A stretch of 15,533 nt of DNA from JAJTHY01 sp964458795 (GTDB taxonomy: Bacteria; Pseudomonadota; Alphaproteobacteria; Rickettsiales; Midichloriaceae), in contig CAYWJW010000040.1 in assembly GCA_964458795.1 (NCBI GenBank), positions 1-15,533 of the forward strand, in the 5' to 3' direction. The notes below the pieces were generated by a model. The model had not been told where the DNA came from. It worked only from the letters and a program-made list of their open reading frames with translations, and made no database searches. Shown piece after piece: positions 1 through 7,352 of this stretch (the first letter of the stretch is position 1; each line of letters opens with the position of its first letter). The translations under genes and the position numbers were made by a program.

Positions 1-41
1 GTCTATGCTTCAAAACTTTTATATCATTCTTCAGACTTACA

Positions 42-172
42 ATAAGATAAGAGAGATATAGTTAAATAATTTGAAAACCTATACTCTTCTCTGACGAGAT
101 CCATGTTTCCACCTGTTATTTAAAAATAAAACCCAGGAAAAATGCCCTATCCACCTGTTAAAACAGGTAAAA
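42..172 (+). repeat. Dispersed repeat, copy 1
   Basis: The core at 104-172 aligns without gaps to the reverse complement of 9256-9324: 60 of 69 positions match by hand count, about 87%. Similarity continues upstream. ATACTC at 81-86 lies 23 nt from the core in both copies, and a 14-nt identical block (ATAAGATAAGAGAG) lies at 42-55. The core carries the heptamer ACCTGTT at 111-117 and 153-159 and its inverse AACAGGT at 162-168; the last two form a 16-bp inverted repeat. Both copies are intergenic and both point toward a downstream promoter and gene. The function is unknown; a small mobile palindromic element, a protein-binding site or a duplicated small RNA are all possible. Confidence 0.75.
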
Positions 173-267
173 AATTTTGCGTCTAGTAGTCTGATAGCAT
201 CCTCTATAGCTAAGTCAGTAAAAACTGTACAGATGCGGGATAAATAAACGACGATTTATTTAATAGA

Positions 268-296
268 TTGATGCTCTAGAGTATATCTGGTAGAAT
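268..296 (+). promoter_or_regulatory. Probable sigma70 promoter of the hydrolase-yej-raiA-rlmN operon
   Basis: TTGATG at 268-273 and TAGAAT at 291-296 are separated by exactly 17 nt. Transcription would start near 303, giving a leader of about 47 nt before the ATG at 350. This is the only good match seen upstream of the first gene, and the later genes are too tightly packed to need their own promoter. Confidence 0.5.
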
Positions 297-349
297 TACG
301 CGATAATAAAGCTACTATTCTAATCTTTCAAGTTAACGGAGTATAAAAA

Positions 350-1180
350 ATGCGCAAACATTTATTTAGAGCATTAATGGCGATCCTACTTATATATTTT
401 GGAGTAATAGGATGGCTTTATTTCAATCAACGTTCTCTGCTGTATTTTCCTGATAAAAATATAAAACCTGTTGCCGAATATAATTTGCCCGATACTGAAG
501 ACCTTATGATCAAAAGCCAAGATGGCTCGCAAATTCAAATGTGGTATCATGAGCCTAAGAATAATATGCCTATGGTAGTATATCTACATGGAAACTCTTA
601 TACCTTAGGTCAGCGCGCTCCTAAATTCAAAGAACTAATTGATATGGGGTATGGGTTTGCAGCACCCGCTTATCATGGATTCAGCAATAGTGAAGGCACC
701 CCATCTATGGAAGCAATCCTGGGAGATGCGAGGGCTGCTATACAATATTTGCAAAGCAAAGGCTATGAAACCAAAGATATGTTAATTATTGGAGAATCTC
801 TGGGTAGTGGTGTTTCTATGCATATGGCTACGGAATACCAGTTTGCAGGAGTGTTTTTAATCACTCCATATACTTCTATTTCCGATCGTGCCCAAGAGAT
901 TTATTGGTATTTGCCAATTAAATTCTTGGTTAAGGATAACTTTAAATCTTACGATAAAGTGGACCGCATCAATGCTCCGCTACTTATTGTGCATGGAACT
1001 AAAGACCTCGTGATACCGCATACCCATGCGGAGCGCTTAATCGAGCTTGCACACACACCAAAAAAACTTATTATCTATGAAGGTAAAGGTCATAGTAACC
1101 TTGATAATAGAGAAATCTTCAAGGAGATGACAAAATATTTCATAGATGAAAAGAAAATTGGATTTAACGAGCAAAATTAA
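350..1180 (+). CDS. Membrane-anchored alpha/beta hydrolase (BEM46/ABHD13-like)
   Basis: A serine hydrolase of the alpha/beta fold; the substrate is unknown, and lipid, thioester or ester cleavage are all possible. A hydrophobic segment at about residues 8-25 probably anchors the N-terminus in the inner membrane, followed by the LLYFP motif (30-34) typical of this family. YLHGN (78-82) fits the oxyanion region. The nucleophile elbow is GESLG with Ser150, and the likely triad partners are Asp219 in HGTKD and His248 in GHSN. At 276 residues it is full length for the family. The start is supported by CGGAG 8 nt upstream. It is the first gene of the operon, and its last 35 bases overlap the reductase gene in another frame. 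The family is clear but the role is not. Confidence 0.85.
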   Translation: MRKHLFRALMAILLIYFGVIGWLYFNQRSLLYFPDKNIKPVAEYNLPDTEDLMIKSQDGSQIQMWYHEPKNNMPMVVYLHGNSYTLGQRAPKFKELIDMGYGFAAPAYHGFSNSEGTPSMEAILGDARAAIQYLQSKGYETKDMLIIGESLGSGVSMHMATEYQFAGVFLITPYTSISDRAQEIYWYLPIKFLVKDNFKSYDKVDRINAPLLIVHGTKDLVIPHTHAERLIELAHTPKKLIIYEGKGHSNLDNREIFKEMTKYFIDEKKIGFNEQN

Positions 1181-2198
1181 TACTGAAATATTTAAGGATG
1201 TCGCAATAATAGGGGCTGGTCCTACTGGCCTGTTTTGCGTTTTTGAGACTGGCATGCTTGGCATGAGTTCAGTAGTAATAGATGCATTACCACATGTAGG
1301 AGGGCAATGTGCAGCCTTATATCCTCAAAAGCCTATATATGATATACCTGCATATCCGATTATTTCTGGTGCTGACTTAGTGGAGAATTTAAGGCACCAA
1401 GCAGCACCCTTTAATCCCGAATATCTCTTGGGTACTTCAGTTGATTCGCTGACGCGTGAAGACAATGGAAGTTTTAGACTCACCACACAAGCTGGCACCA
1501 TAGTACACGCAAAAGCCGTTATTGTAGCTGCAGGATGCGGCGCCTTTGGCCCTAATAAACCACCGCTTGAAAATATTGAAGAATTTGAACAAACTAGTGT
1601 ATTTTACTCCATATTAGATAAAAGCAAATTTACCGGTGCAAACATAGTTATAGCAGGAGGAGGAGACTCCGCACTGGACTGGACTCTTACACTTGCTGAT
1701 ATAGCGCAAAAAGTTTATGTAGTGCATCGCCGCGATCATTTTAGGGGTATGGAAAATACTCTAAGGCAAATCAAAGTGCATGTAGACACTGGGAAGGTTG
1801 AGTTTGTGATCCCATACCAACTACACAAACTCAAAGGCAGTGGTGGTAAACTAGAAGAAGTAGAAGCAATCGATCTTGACCAGAACATACGAGTGCTTAA
1901 AGCAGACTATTTGCTCCCGTTCTTTGGTCTTAAAATGAACATTGGCCCCATAGCGGACTGGGGACTTGGGATAAGCGCTAAACATATAGTAGTAGACCCA
2001 AGCTCTATGGCCACTAATATTCCAGGAATATTCGCAGCTGGGGATATTGCAAGCTATGCCGGAAAACTTAAGTTAATCCTAACAGGGTTTGCAGAGGCAG
2101 CACAGGCAGCACATAGCTCATATAGCATTGTGTTTCCAGATAAAGCTCTGCACTTTCAGTATTCTACCACTCAAGGGGTACCAAATTGTGATGTATAG
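1146..2198 (+). CDS. Ferredoxin--NADP+ reductase, thioredoxin-reductase-like type
   Basis: A flavoprotein that moves electrons between NADPH and ferredoxin in the cytoplasm, probably serving iron-sulfur assembly or other reductive steps. It has the FAD-binding GxGxxG (GAGPTG, 23-28), a GGQC stretch (52-55), a second nucleotide-binding motif GGGDSA (171-176) followed by HRRDHFR for NADPH, and the FAD-contacting AAGD (297-300). The CxxC redox pair of true thioredoxin reductases is missing from the central domain, which points to the ferredoxin reductase subgroup known from Rickettsia and Gram-positives. Length (350 residues) fits. The start is uncertain: AAGGAG at 1121-1126 is 19 nt from the ATG at 1146, and a TTG at 1158 is an alternative. 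Translation is probably coupled to the overlapping hydrolase gene. Confidence 0.88.
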   Translation: MKRKLDLTSKINTEIFKDVAIIGAGPTGLFCVFETGMLGMSSVVIDALPHVGGQCAALYPQKPIYDIPAYPIISGADLVENLRHQAAPFNPEYLLGTSVDSLTREDNGSFRLTTQAGTIVHAKAVIVAAGCGAFGPNKPPLENIEEFEQTSVFYSILDKSKFTGANIVIAGGGDSALDWTLTLADIAQKVYVVHRRDHFRGMENTLRQIKVHVDTGKVEFVIPYQLHKLKGSGGKLEEVEAIDLDQNIRVLKADYLLPFFGLKMNIGPIADWGLGISAKHIVVDPSSMATNIPGIFAAGDIASYAGKLKLILTGFAEAAQAAHSSYSIVFPDKALHFQYSTTQGVPNCDV

Positions 2199-3972
2199 AT
2201 TACTTACACTACTATTTGTGGTAATCTTGGGGTCTAACTCTTATGCCTCTGAAAAAATTGTTAAATCTCATGGGTATGCAATATATTCTGAGCTTAAATA
2301 TAACTCAGATTTTACTCACTATGATTTTGTAAACCCAGAAGCTCCCAAAGGCGGCGAATTTAGGCAAGCACATATAGGCACATTTAATTCTGTAAATGCC
2401 AATATACTAAAAGGCACTAAGGCACCTGGGCTTGACTATATATATGATGCACTACTTGTAAAATCGATGGATGAGTTAAACTCATACTATGGCTTAGTTG
2501 CTGAGACTTTGGAGTATCCTGAAGATCTGTCATGGGTAATCTTTAACTTACGCAAAACAGCTAAGTGGCATGATGGCACTCCCATCACAGCAGATGATAT
2601 AGTATTTAGCTTTCATACGTTGAAGGAGAAGGGAGATCCGAATTTTCGTATTACCCTTGTAGATGTTAAGTCAGTTGAGAAGTTATCCAAACACCGTGTG
2701 AGATATAACTTTATCATAAAGCGCGAGCCACTACAGATACCAATTGTCGGGGAATTACCGATAATAAACAAGAAGTTCTTTGAAGGGAAAGCATTCGATC
2801 AATTCGAAGATGTATATCCGACCAGTGGGCCGTATAAGATAAAAGAGTATAGTAATGGCAAATTTATTAAATTTGAGCGTGTTAAAGATTACTGGGGTAA
2901 GGATCTACCAGTATACAAGGGATTATATAATTTCGATATAATTAACTATGATTGTTACCATGAAAGTACAATTGCAGTAGAAGCGTTTAAAGCCGGAGCG
3001 TTTGATTTTAGGGAAGAGAATGTATCACAAATTTGGGCTACCTCTTATCAAGGCAAAAACTTTAGTAACGGTAAAATTATTAAAGAAACTGTTAGGCATA
3101 ATCTCCCATCAAATTTACAAGCATATTTCCTTAATATGCGCAAAGAAGAACTAAAGGACATAGCTTTGCGCAAAGCTATTTATTACGCTTATGACTTTGA
3201 TTGGGCAAATAAAAATCTCTTTTATGGTATATATACACGCACTAAAGGCTATTTTGACAATACAGTATATGCTGCAAAAGGTCTGCCAGAAGGCCTTGAA
3301 CTTGAAGTTTTGAGAAAGTTTAAGGATGAATTGCCAAAGGAAATTTTTAAAGAGGAGTTTTACGTACCTAGCACAGATAGTTATTCTATGCGTAATCGCG
3401 AAAATTTGCGTATTGCCAAACAGACTCTACTTGATGCTGGTTATAAAATTGTTGGCGAACATATGGTAAATCCTATAACTAATAGGCCCATTGAGCTAGA
3501 AATAATATACCACTTTCAAGGCTTTGAAAGGCTATTATTGGCATTTAAAGAAAACTTGGCCAAGATAGGAATTACCTTGAATTTAAGGCTTATGGATTAT
3601 GCACAATATCTACTAAGGATGGAAAATTTTGATTACGATATCATTACTGCCGCATTTACTCCTACAACTTTTCCTGGCCGCAATCAGGTACAGCTTTGGG
3701 ATTCTAGCTCTGATGTCAAGGGAGGGTTTAATTTATCTGGCGTTCGGAGCAAAGCCATTGATTATATACTCAACCATCTTGTTGAAGCTGCCAATAAAGA
3801 TGAAGTGATAGCTTATGCGCGTGCTCTTGATAGAGCCTTACTTTGGAACTACTATGCTGTCCCACAGATGCATTCAAACAGCTATAGAATAGTGTATTGG
3901 AATAAATTCGGCATACCAAGAGTGCGGCCTGAGTATGCTTTAGGCGTGGAGGCATGGTGGATAAAGCAGTAA
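2191..3972 (+). CDS. yejA: Periplasmic peptide-binding protein of an ABC transporter, YejA-like
   Basis: The solute-binding subunit of an oligopeptide ABC importer (SBP_bac_5 family, YejA branch, which in enterobacteria takes up peptides such as microcin C). The chosen ATG at 2191 overlaps the reductase stop by 8 bases, has AAGGGG about 11 nt upstream and gives a clean signal peptide: a hydrophobic core at residues 4-14 with cleavage expected after Ser-Tyr-Ala (17-19). A longer frame from 2089 would put a polar extension before the signal and is unlikely. The family motif WHDGTPITADDIVFSF lies at 126-141. The mature protein is about 574 residues, close to the usual size. It overlaps the ATPase gene yejF by 19 bases. 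The permease genes yejB and yejE, normally between yejA and yejF, are absent here. Confidence 0.88.
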   Translation: MYRLLTLLFVVILGSNSYASEKIVKSHGYAIYSELKYNSDFTHYDFVNPEAPKGGEFRQAHIGTFNSVNANILKGTKAPGLDYIYDALLVKSMDELNSYYGLVAETLEYPEDLSWVIFNLRKTAKWHDGTPITADDIVFSFHTLKEKGDPNFRITLVDVKSVEKLSKHRVRYNFIIKREPLQIPIVGELPIINKKFFEGKAFDQFEDVYPTSGPYKIKEYSNGKFIKFERVKDYWGKDLPVYKGLYNFDIINYDCYHESTIAVEAFKAGAFDFREENVSQIWATSYQGKNFSNGKIIKETVRHNLPSNLQAYFLNMRKEELKDIALRKAIYYAYDFDWANKNLFYGIYTRTKGYFDNTVYAAKGLPEGLELEVLRKFKDELPKEIFKEEFYVPSTDSYSMRNRENLRIAKQTLLDAGYKIVGEHMVNPITNRPIELEIIYHFQGFERLLLAFKENLAKIGITLNLRLMDYAQYLLRMENFDYDIITAAFTPTTFPGRNQVQLWDSSSDVKGGFNLSGVRSKAIDYILNHLVEAANKDEVIAYARALDRALLWNYYAVPQMHSNSYRIVYWNKFGIPRVRPEYALGVEAWWIKQ

Positions 3973-5528
3973 TTGAAATTAAAAATTTATCAGTAAGGCT
4001 CCTAAATAAAAAGAATGGACGCTATTTAGTAAAATGCGTCGATATGCAAGTGCCTCATGGCAAAATCTCCGCCTTAGTGGGAGAAAGTGGATCAGGAAAA
4101 ACTATTACTTCTCTCGCAATTTTACGGCTTTTAGATAAACATAATTTTTCCCTAAGTGGGGAAATTAGATGGGGTGCACATAACTTATTAGATCTTAGTA
4201 TGTCTCACTTGCGAAAAATTCGCGGCAAGAGCATAGGCATGATCTTCCAAGAGCCATTGTCAGCCCTTAACCCTTTGCACACCATAGGGAGGCAAATTGC
4301 AGAATGTATCACAACACATAGTCATAAATCATCGAACTACGTGCGTGAAAAACTAGATGAACTTTTAGATCAAGTAGAGATGGGTGATTTTAAATCTCGC
4401 CTCAAGGCCTATCCTCATGAGCTATCTGGTGGACAGCGCCAAAGGATTATGATAGCAATGGCTCTTGCAAATGATCCTGCACTTTTGATAGCAGACGAAC
4501 CTACAACTGCTTTAGATACCTTTACTGCTGATAAAATATTAGAGTTACTAAAAAAAATACAGCGAGAGCGCAATCTCTCTATTTTATTAATCACACATGA
4601 CCTACGAGCAGTACGCATGACTGCAGATAGCGTTTATGTTATGAAGTCTGGAGAAATAGTCGAGCATGGCCCTACAGACACTATATTTGCCAAGCCCAAA
4701 GAAAAATACACTAAGTATTTAATAGATAGCGAACCAGTACGTATGGTAGGCAATGCTCCACAATCAGAATCAGTACTTAGCGTGAAATCTTTAAGTTTCG
4801 CAGTGCAGAAAAATAAATCTATATTTAGCTTCGCAAAACATGAAACAGACATTATAAATAACATAAATTTCGAGCTTAAAAAAGGCGAGACCTTAGGTAT
4901 AATGGGAGGCAGTGGATCAGGAAAGACAACAATTCTACTATCTTTACTAAGACTTATTAAGGCCCATGGCGAAGTGATTTTTAGAGGCAGTGACCTTATT
5001 AAACTTGAAGGCGCGGAATTAAAGCCATATCGTGCAAAATTGCAGGTTGTATTTCAAGATCCATTCTCTAGCTTAAACCCAAGAATGAAGGTTGGCGAGA
5101 TAATATCAGAAGGACCAATTGCGCATGCTCTGCAAAAGGAACCAGGTTATAATTTATATACAGAGGTTAAAGCTGCTTTAAATTCTGTAGAATTATCAGA
5201 AGACTTTATTGAACGCTACCCAAATCAGCTCTCTGGCGGCCAGAGACAACGAGTAGCTATAGCTAGGGCTCTAATTATGAATCCAGAAGTACTTCTGCTC
5301 GATGAACCAACCTCTGCCTTAGATAAGCCTATACAATTTTCAATACTGAAGCTGCTAAAAAGATTACAAGACGAACGAGAATTAAGCTATATACTGGTCA
5401 GCCATGATGTCCCTGTGGTCAATGCTTTAGCCCATAGAATCATGTTGATAGGTAAAGGAAAAGTTAAAGAACTAGGCAATGCTACAGATATTCTTAAAAA
5501 ATTTGCAACCTATTCTAATTTAGAGTAG
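3954..5528 (+). CDS. yejF: Tandem ABC transporter ATPase, YejF-like
   Basis: The energy subunit of a peptide importer: two ABC ATPase domains fused in one 524-residue chain, acting on the cytoplasmic face of the membrane. Domain 1 has Walker A GESGSGKT (43-50), a Q-loop at FQEP (98-101), signature LSGGQRQR (157-164), Walker B LLIADEPT (177-184) and H-loop His215. Domain 2 repeats these with Walker A GGSGSGKT (318-325), Q-loop FQDP (367-370), signature LSGGQRQR (426-433), Walker B LLLDEPT (447-453) and His484. All catalytic motifs are intact in both halves, so both sites should bind and hydrolyse ATP. The gene starts inside the end of yejA, suggesting translational coupling. It needs membrane permeases, which are not encoded in the window. 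Confidence 0.9.
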   Translation: MVDKAVIEIKNLSVRLLNKKNGRYLVKCVDMQVPHGKISALVGESGSGKTITSLAILRLLDKHNFSLSGEIRWGAHNLLDLSMSHLRKIRGKSIGMIFQEPLSALNPLHTIGRQIAECITTHSHKSSNYVREKLDELLDQVEMGDFKSRLKAYPHELSGGQRQRIMIAMALANDPALLIADEPTTALDTFTADKILELLKKIQRERNLSILLITHDLRAVRMTADSVYVMKSGEIVEHGPTDTIFAKPKEKYTKYLIDSEPVRMVGNAPQSESVLSVKSLSFAVQKNKSIFSFAKHETDIINNINFELKKGETLGIMGGSGSGKTTILLSLLRLIKAHGEVIFRGSDLIKLEGAELKPYRAKLQVVFQDPFSSLNPRMKVGEIISEGPIAHALQKEPGYNLYTEVKAALNSVELSEDFIERYPNQLSGGQRQRVAIARALIMNPEVLLLDEPTSALDKPIQFSILKLLKRLQDERELSYILVSHDVPVVNALAHRIMLIGKGKVKELGNATDILKKFATYSNLE

Positions 5529-5562
5529 AGTGTCTCTTCAGAAAACAAGATTGAGGCCTATT

Positions 5563-6141
5563 ATGAAATTCATCGTATCCGGACAACATATGAATGTTGG
5601 TGACTCACTTCGTACTCACATTGAAGATAGCTTGACAAAACATATCATTAAATATTTCGAAAATCCAATTACCTCATCAGTAACTCTAACTATGGAAAAG
5701 CAGAGCTATATACGCACCGATATTCTAATTAATGAAGGTACTGGCAGAGGTCTAGTAATAAAGGGTACGGCCTATGATGGTGATGCTTATCGCAGCTTTA
5801 ATTTAGCACTTGAAAAAGTAGAAAAACAAATGCGCAAACACAAAAGTCGCATTAAAGAGCATCAAAAGATTAACCCTGAGAAATATGCTTTTATTGAGGC
5901 CAAGAAATACGTTATCTCTCCCTTTTCAGAAGGAGAGGATGATATGGGCAAGGCTCCAGCAATTATAGCAGAGAAAATGACATCAATTGAAACTCTAGCT
6001 GTAGGCGATGCAGTTATGAAAATGGATTTGCTAGACCTGAATACATATTTGTTCATTAACAGTGGCACCAATCGCTTAAATGTGCTACACTACCGCCAAG
6101 ATGGCAATATAGCTTGGATTGATGTGCCGTCTGCAAAATAA
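5563..6141 (+). CDS. raiA: Ribosome hibernation promoting factor, long form (RaiA/HPF)
   Basis: Binds the 30S decoding region and pairs ribosomes into inactive 100S dimers under starvation or slow growth. The S30AE domain occupies about residues 1-105 (opening MKFIVSGQHMNVG). It is joined by a linker to a C-terminal dimerisation domain at about 130-192, which marks the long form. The ATG at 5563 was chosen because a TGAGG ribosome-binding site lies 6 nt upstream and family members begin with this sequence. A GTG at 5530 would add 11 residues with no good ribosome-binding site. The product is 192 residues. It starts 34 nt after yejF and ends 18 nt before rlmN, so it is probably made from the same message. 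Confidence 0.9.
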   Translation: MKFIVSGQHMNVGDSLRTHIEDSLTKHIIKYFENPITSSVTLTMEKQSYIRTDILINEGTGRGLVIKGTAYDGDAYRSFNLALEKVEKQMRKHKSRIKEHQKINPEKYAFIEAKKYVISPFSEGEDDMGKAPAIIAEKMTSIETLAVGDAVMKMDLLDLNTYLFINSGTNRLNVLHYRQDGNIAWIDVPSAK

Positions 6142-6159
6142 AGCGGAACATTGCCTATA

Positions 6160-7230
6160 ATGCAGAATAAATTAAGCCTTATCGGGTTAAATAAAGAAGA
6201 ATTGCAACTTACGCTCAAGGACCTAGGTTTTGAGGGCTTTCGTGCGCGTCAGATTTGGTATTGGCTATATGTGCGCGGATCCACCAGCTTTGAAGAGATG
6301 TCTGATTTACCCAGAGCTGCGCGTGAAAAGCTAAAAGAGCTATTCAGTATACAACGCGCAGAAATTTCAAAAGAACTGATCTCATTTGACGAAACCCGCA
6401 AATGGCTATTAAAATTTGCCGACGGCAATGAGATCGAAGCTGTCTTTATCCCTGACAGGAAGCGCGGCACCCTTTGCGTATCATCACAAGTTGGTTGCAC
6501 ACTTACTTGTAAATTCTGCCATACAGGCACCCAATTACTTGTGCGTAACCTTACTCCATCTGAAATTGTCTCACAATTCATGCATGCAAAAGATTCCTTC
6601 TCAGATTGGCCATCTACCAAGGAAAATCGTAAACTGACTAACATTGTAATGATGGGTATGGGCGAACCACTTTACAACTATGAAAATGTAGCTAAAGCCC
6701 TTAAGATCATTATGGATCCGAATGGACTTGGCCTATCAAAACGCAGAATAACTTTATCAACTTCAGGAGTAGTTCCCAAAATAGCTCAATGTGGGGAAGA
6801 ATTAGGTGTGAATCTAGCAATTTCTTTGCATGCAGTTACTGATGAGCTAAGGAATCATTTAGTGCCGATTAACAAGAAATACCCGCTTAAAGAATTACTT
6901 GAAGCATGCCGAACTTATCCTGCTCTTAAAAATCGCGGCCGCATCACTTTTGAGTATGTGATGTTAAAGGGCGTAAACGATAGTGTAGAGGAAGCTAAAG
7001 AGTTGGTGCGCTTGATCAAAGGAATCCCTTCAAAGATTAATTTGATTCCTTTCAATCCCTGGCCAGGTTCTAATTATGAGTGCTCATCTAAACGAGCAAT
7101 TACCAACTTCGCCAAAATCTTAGAGGATGCAGGTTATATGGCGCCTGTACGCACACCTCGAGGTCAGGATATATTCGCTGCTTGCGGACAACTTAAATCC
7201 GAAAGTGAACGAATTCGCAAGCATAATTAG
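6160..7230 (+). CDS. rlmN: Dual-specificity RNA methyltransferase RlmN
   Basis: A radical-SAM enzyme that makes 2-methyladenosine at 23S rRNA A2503 and at tRNA A37, tuning translation fidelity. The 4Fe-4S cluster motif CxxxCxxC is CTLTCKFC with Cys113, Cys117 and Cys120. The conserved Cys106 lies seven residues before it, and the C-terminal cysteine that carries the transient methyl group is Cys342 in AACGQL. The GMGEP SAM-contact motif is at 166-170. At 356 residues it is full length, and all key residues are present. The ATG at 6160 gives the usual N-terminus; a TTG at 6151 would add three residues and leaves too little room after the weak CGGA site at 6144-6147. It is the last gene of the operon, and no clear hairpin terminator follows. 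Confidence 0.93.
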   Translation: MQNKLSLIGLNKEELQLTLKDLGFEGFRARQIWYWLYVRGSTSFEEMSDLPRAAREKLKELFSIQRAEISKELISFDETRKWLLKFADGNEIEAVFIPDRKRGTLCVSSQVGCTLTCKFCHTGTQLLVRNLTPSEIVSQFMHAKDSFSDWPSTKENRKLTNIVMMGMGEPLYNYENVAKALKIIMDPNGLGLSKRRITLSTSGVVPKIAQCGEELGVNLAISLHAVTDELRNHLVPINKKYPLKELLEACRTYPALKNRGRITFEYVMLKGVNDSVEEAKELVRLIKGIPSKINLIPFNPWPGSNYECSSKRAITNFAKILEDAGYMAPVRTPRGQDIFAACGQLKSESERIRKHN

Positions 7231-7315
7231 CGTATGCTATTAATATCATCGTTTTCTTCTTATATCTTAATAAAAATTTAATATTCTAAATATATCTAAT
7301 TACCGAAATTTTCTG

Positions 7316-7321
7316 TATAAT
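7316..7321 (+). promoter_or_regulatory. Possible -10 element for the 445-residue orphan gene
   Basis: A perfect TATAAT preceded directly by TG lies 31 nt before the ATG at 7353, inside a very AT-rich gap of 122 bp. No convincing -35 hexamer is visible at the right distance, so this rests on the -10 alone. Confidence 0.35.
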
Positions 7322-7352
7322 TAATCTATATGGATACAGTTTACCAGTAATT

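Larger units (their letters stand above)
1..349. other. Non-coding region upstream of the hydrolase operon
   Basis: No reading frame of convincing length or composition is visible on either strand. The stretch holds one copy of the dispersed repeat (42-172), a small hairpin at 216-227 (CAGT-AAAA-ACTG) and the likely operon promoter at 268-296. Any gene to the left lies outside the window. Confidence 0.7.

Noticed and set aside
163..180. Inverted repeat at 153-168 followed by A/T bases as a rho-independent terminator
   Set aside because: The stem is seven AT-rich pairs and is followed by an A-run, not a U-run, on the plus strand; on the minus strand no U-tract follows the stem.
197..236. GCATC...GATGC pairing around the small hairpin at 216-227 as a riboswitch or small RNA
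   Set aside because: The outer stem is only five pairs with a long unpaired interior and lies upstream of the likely promoter; too weak to support a call.
2089..2190. An upstream in-frame extension of yejA
   Set aside because: It would place 34 polar residues before a clear signal peptide and overlaps the reductase deeply; the ATG at 2191 has a good ribosome-binding site.
6249..6644. A 131-codon open frame on the minus strand inside rlmN
   Set aside because: It lies wholly within the conserved rlmN coding sequence and its translation has no recognisable domain; it is a shadow frame.
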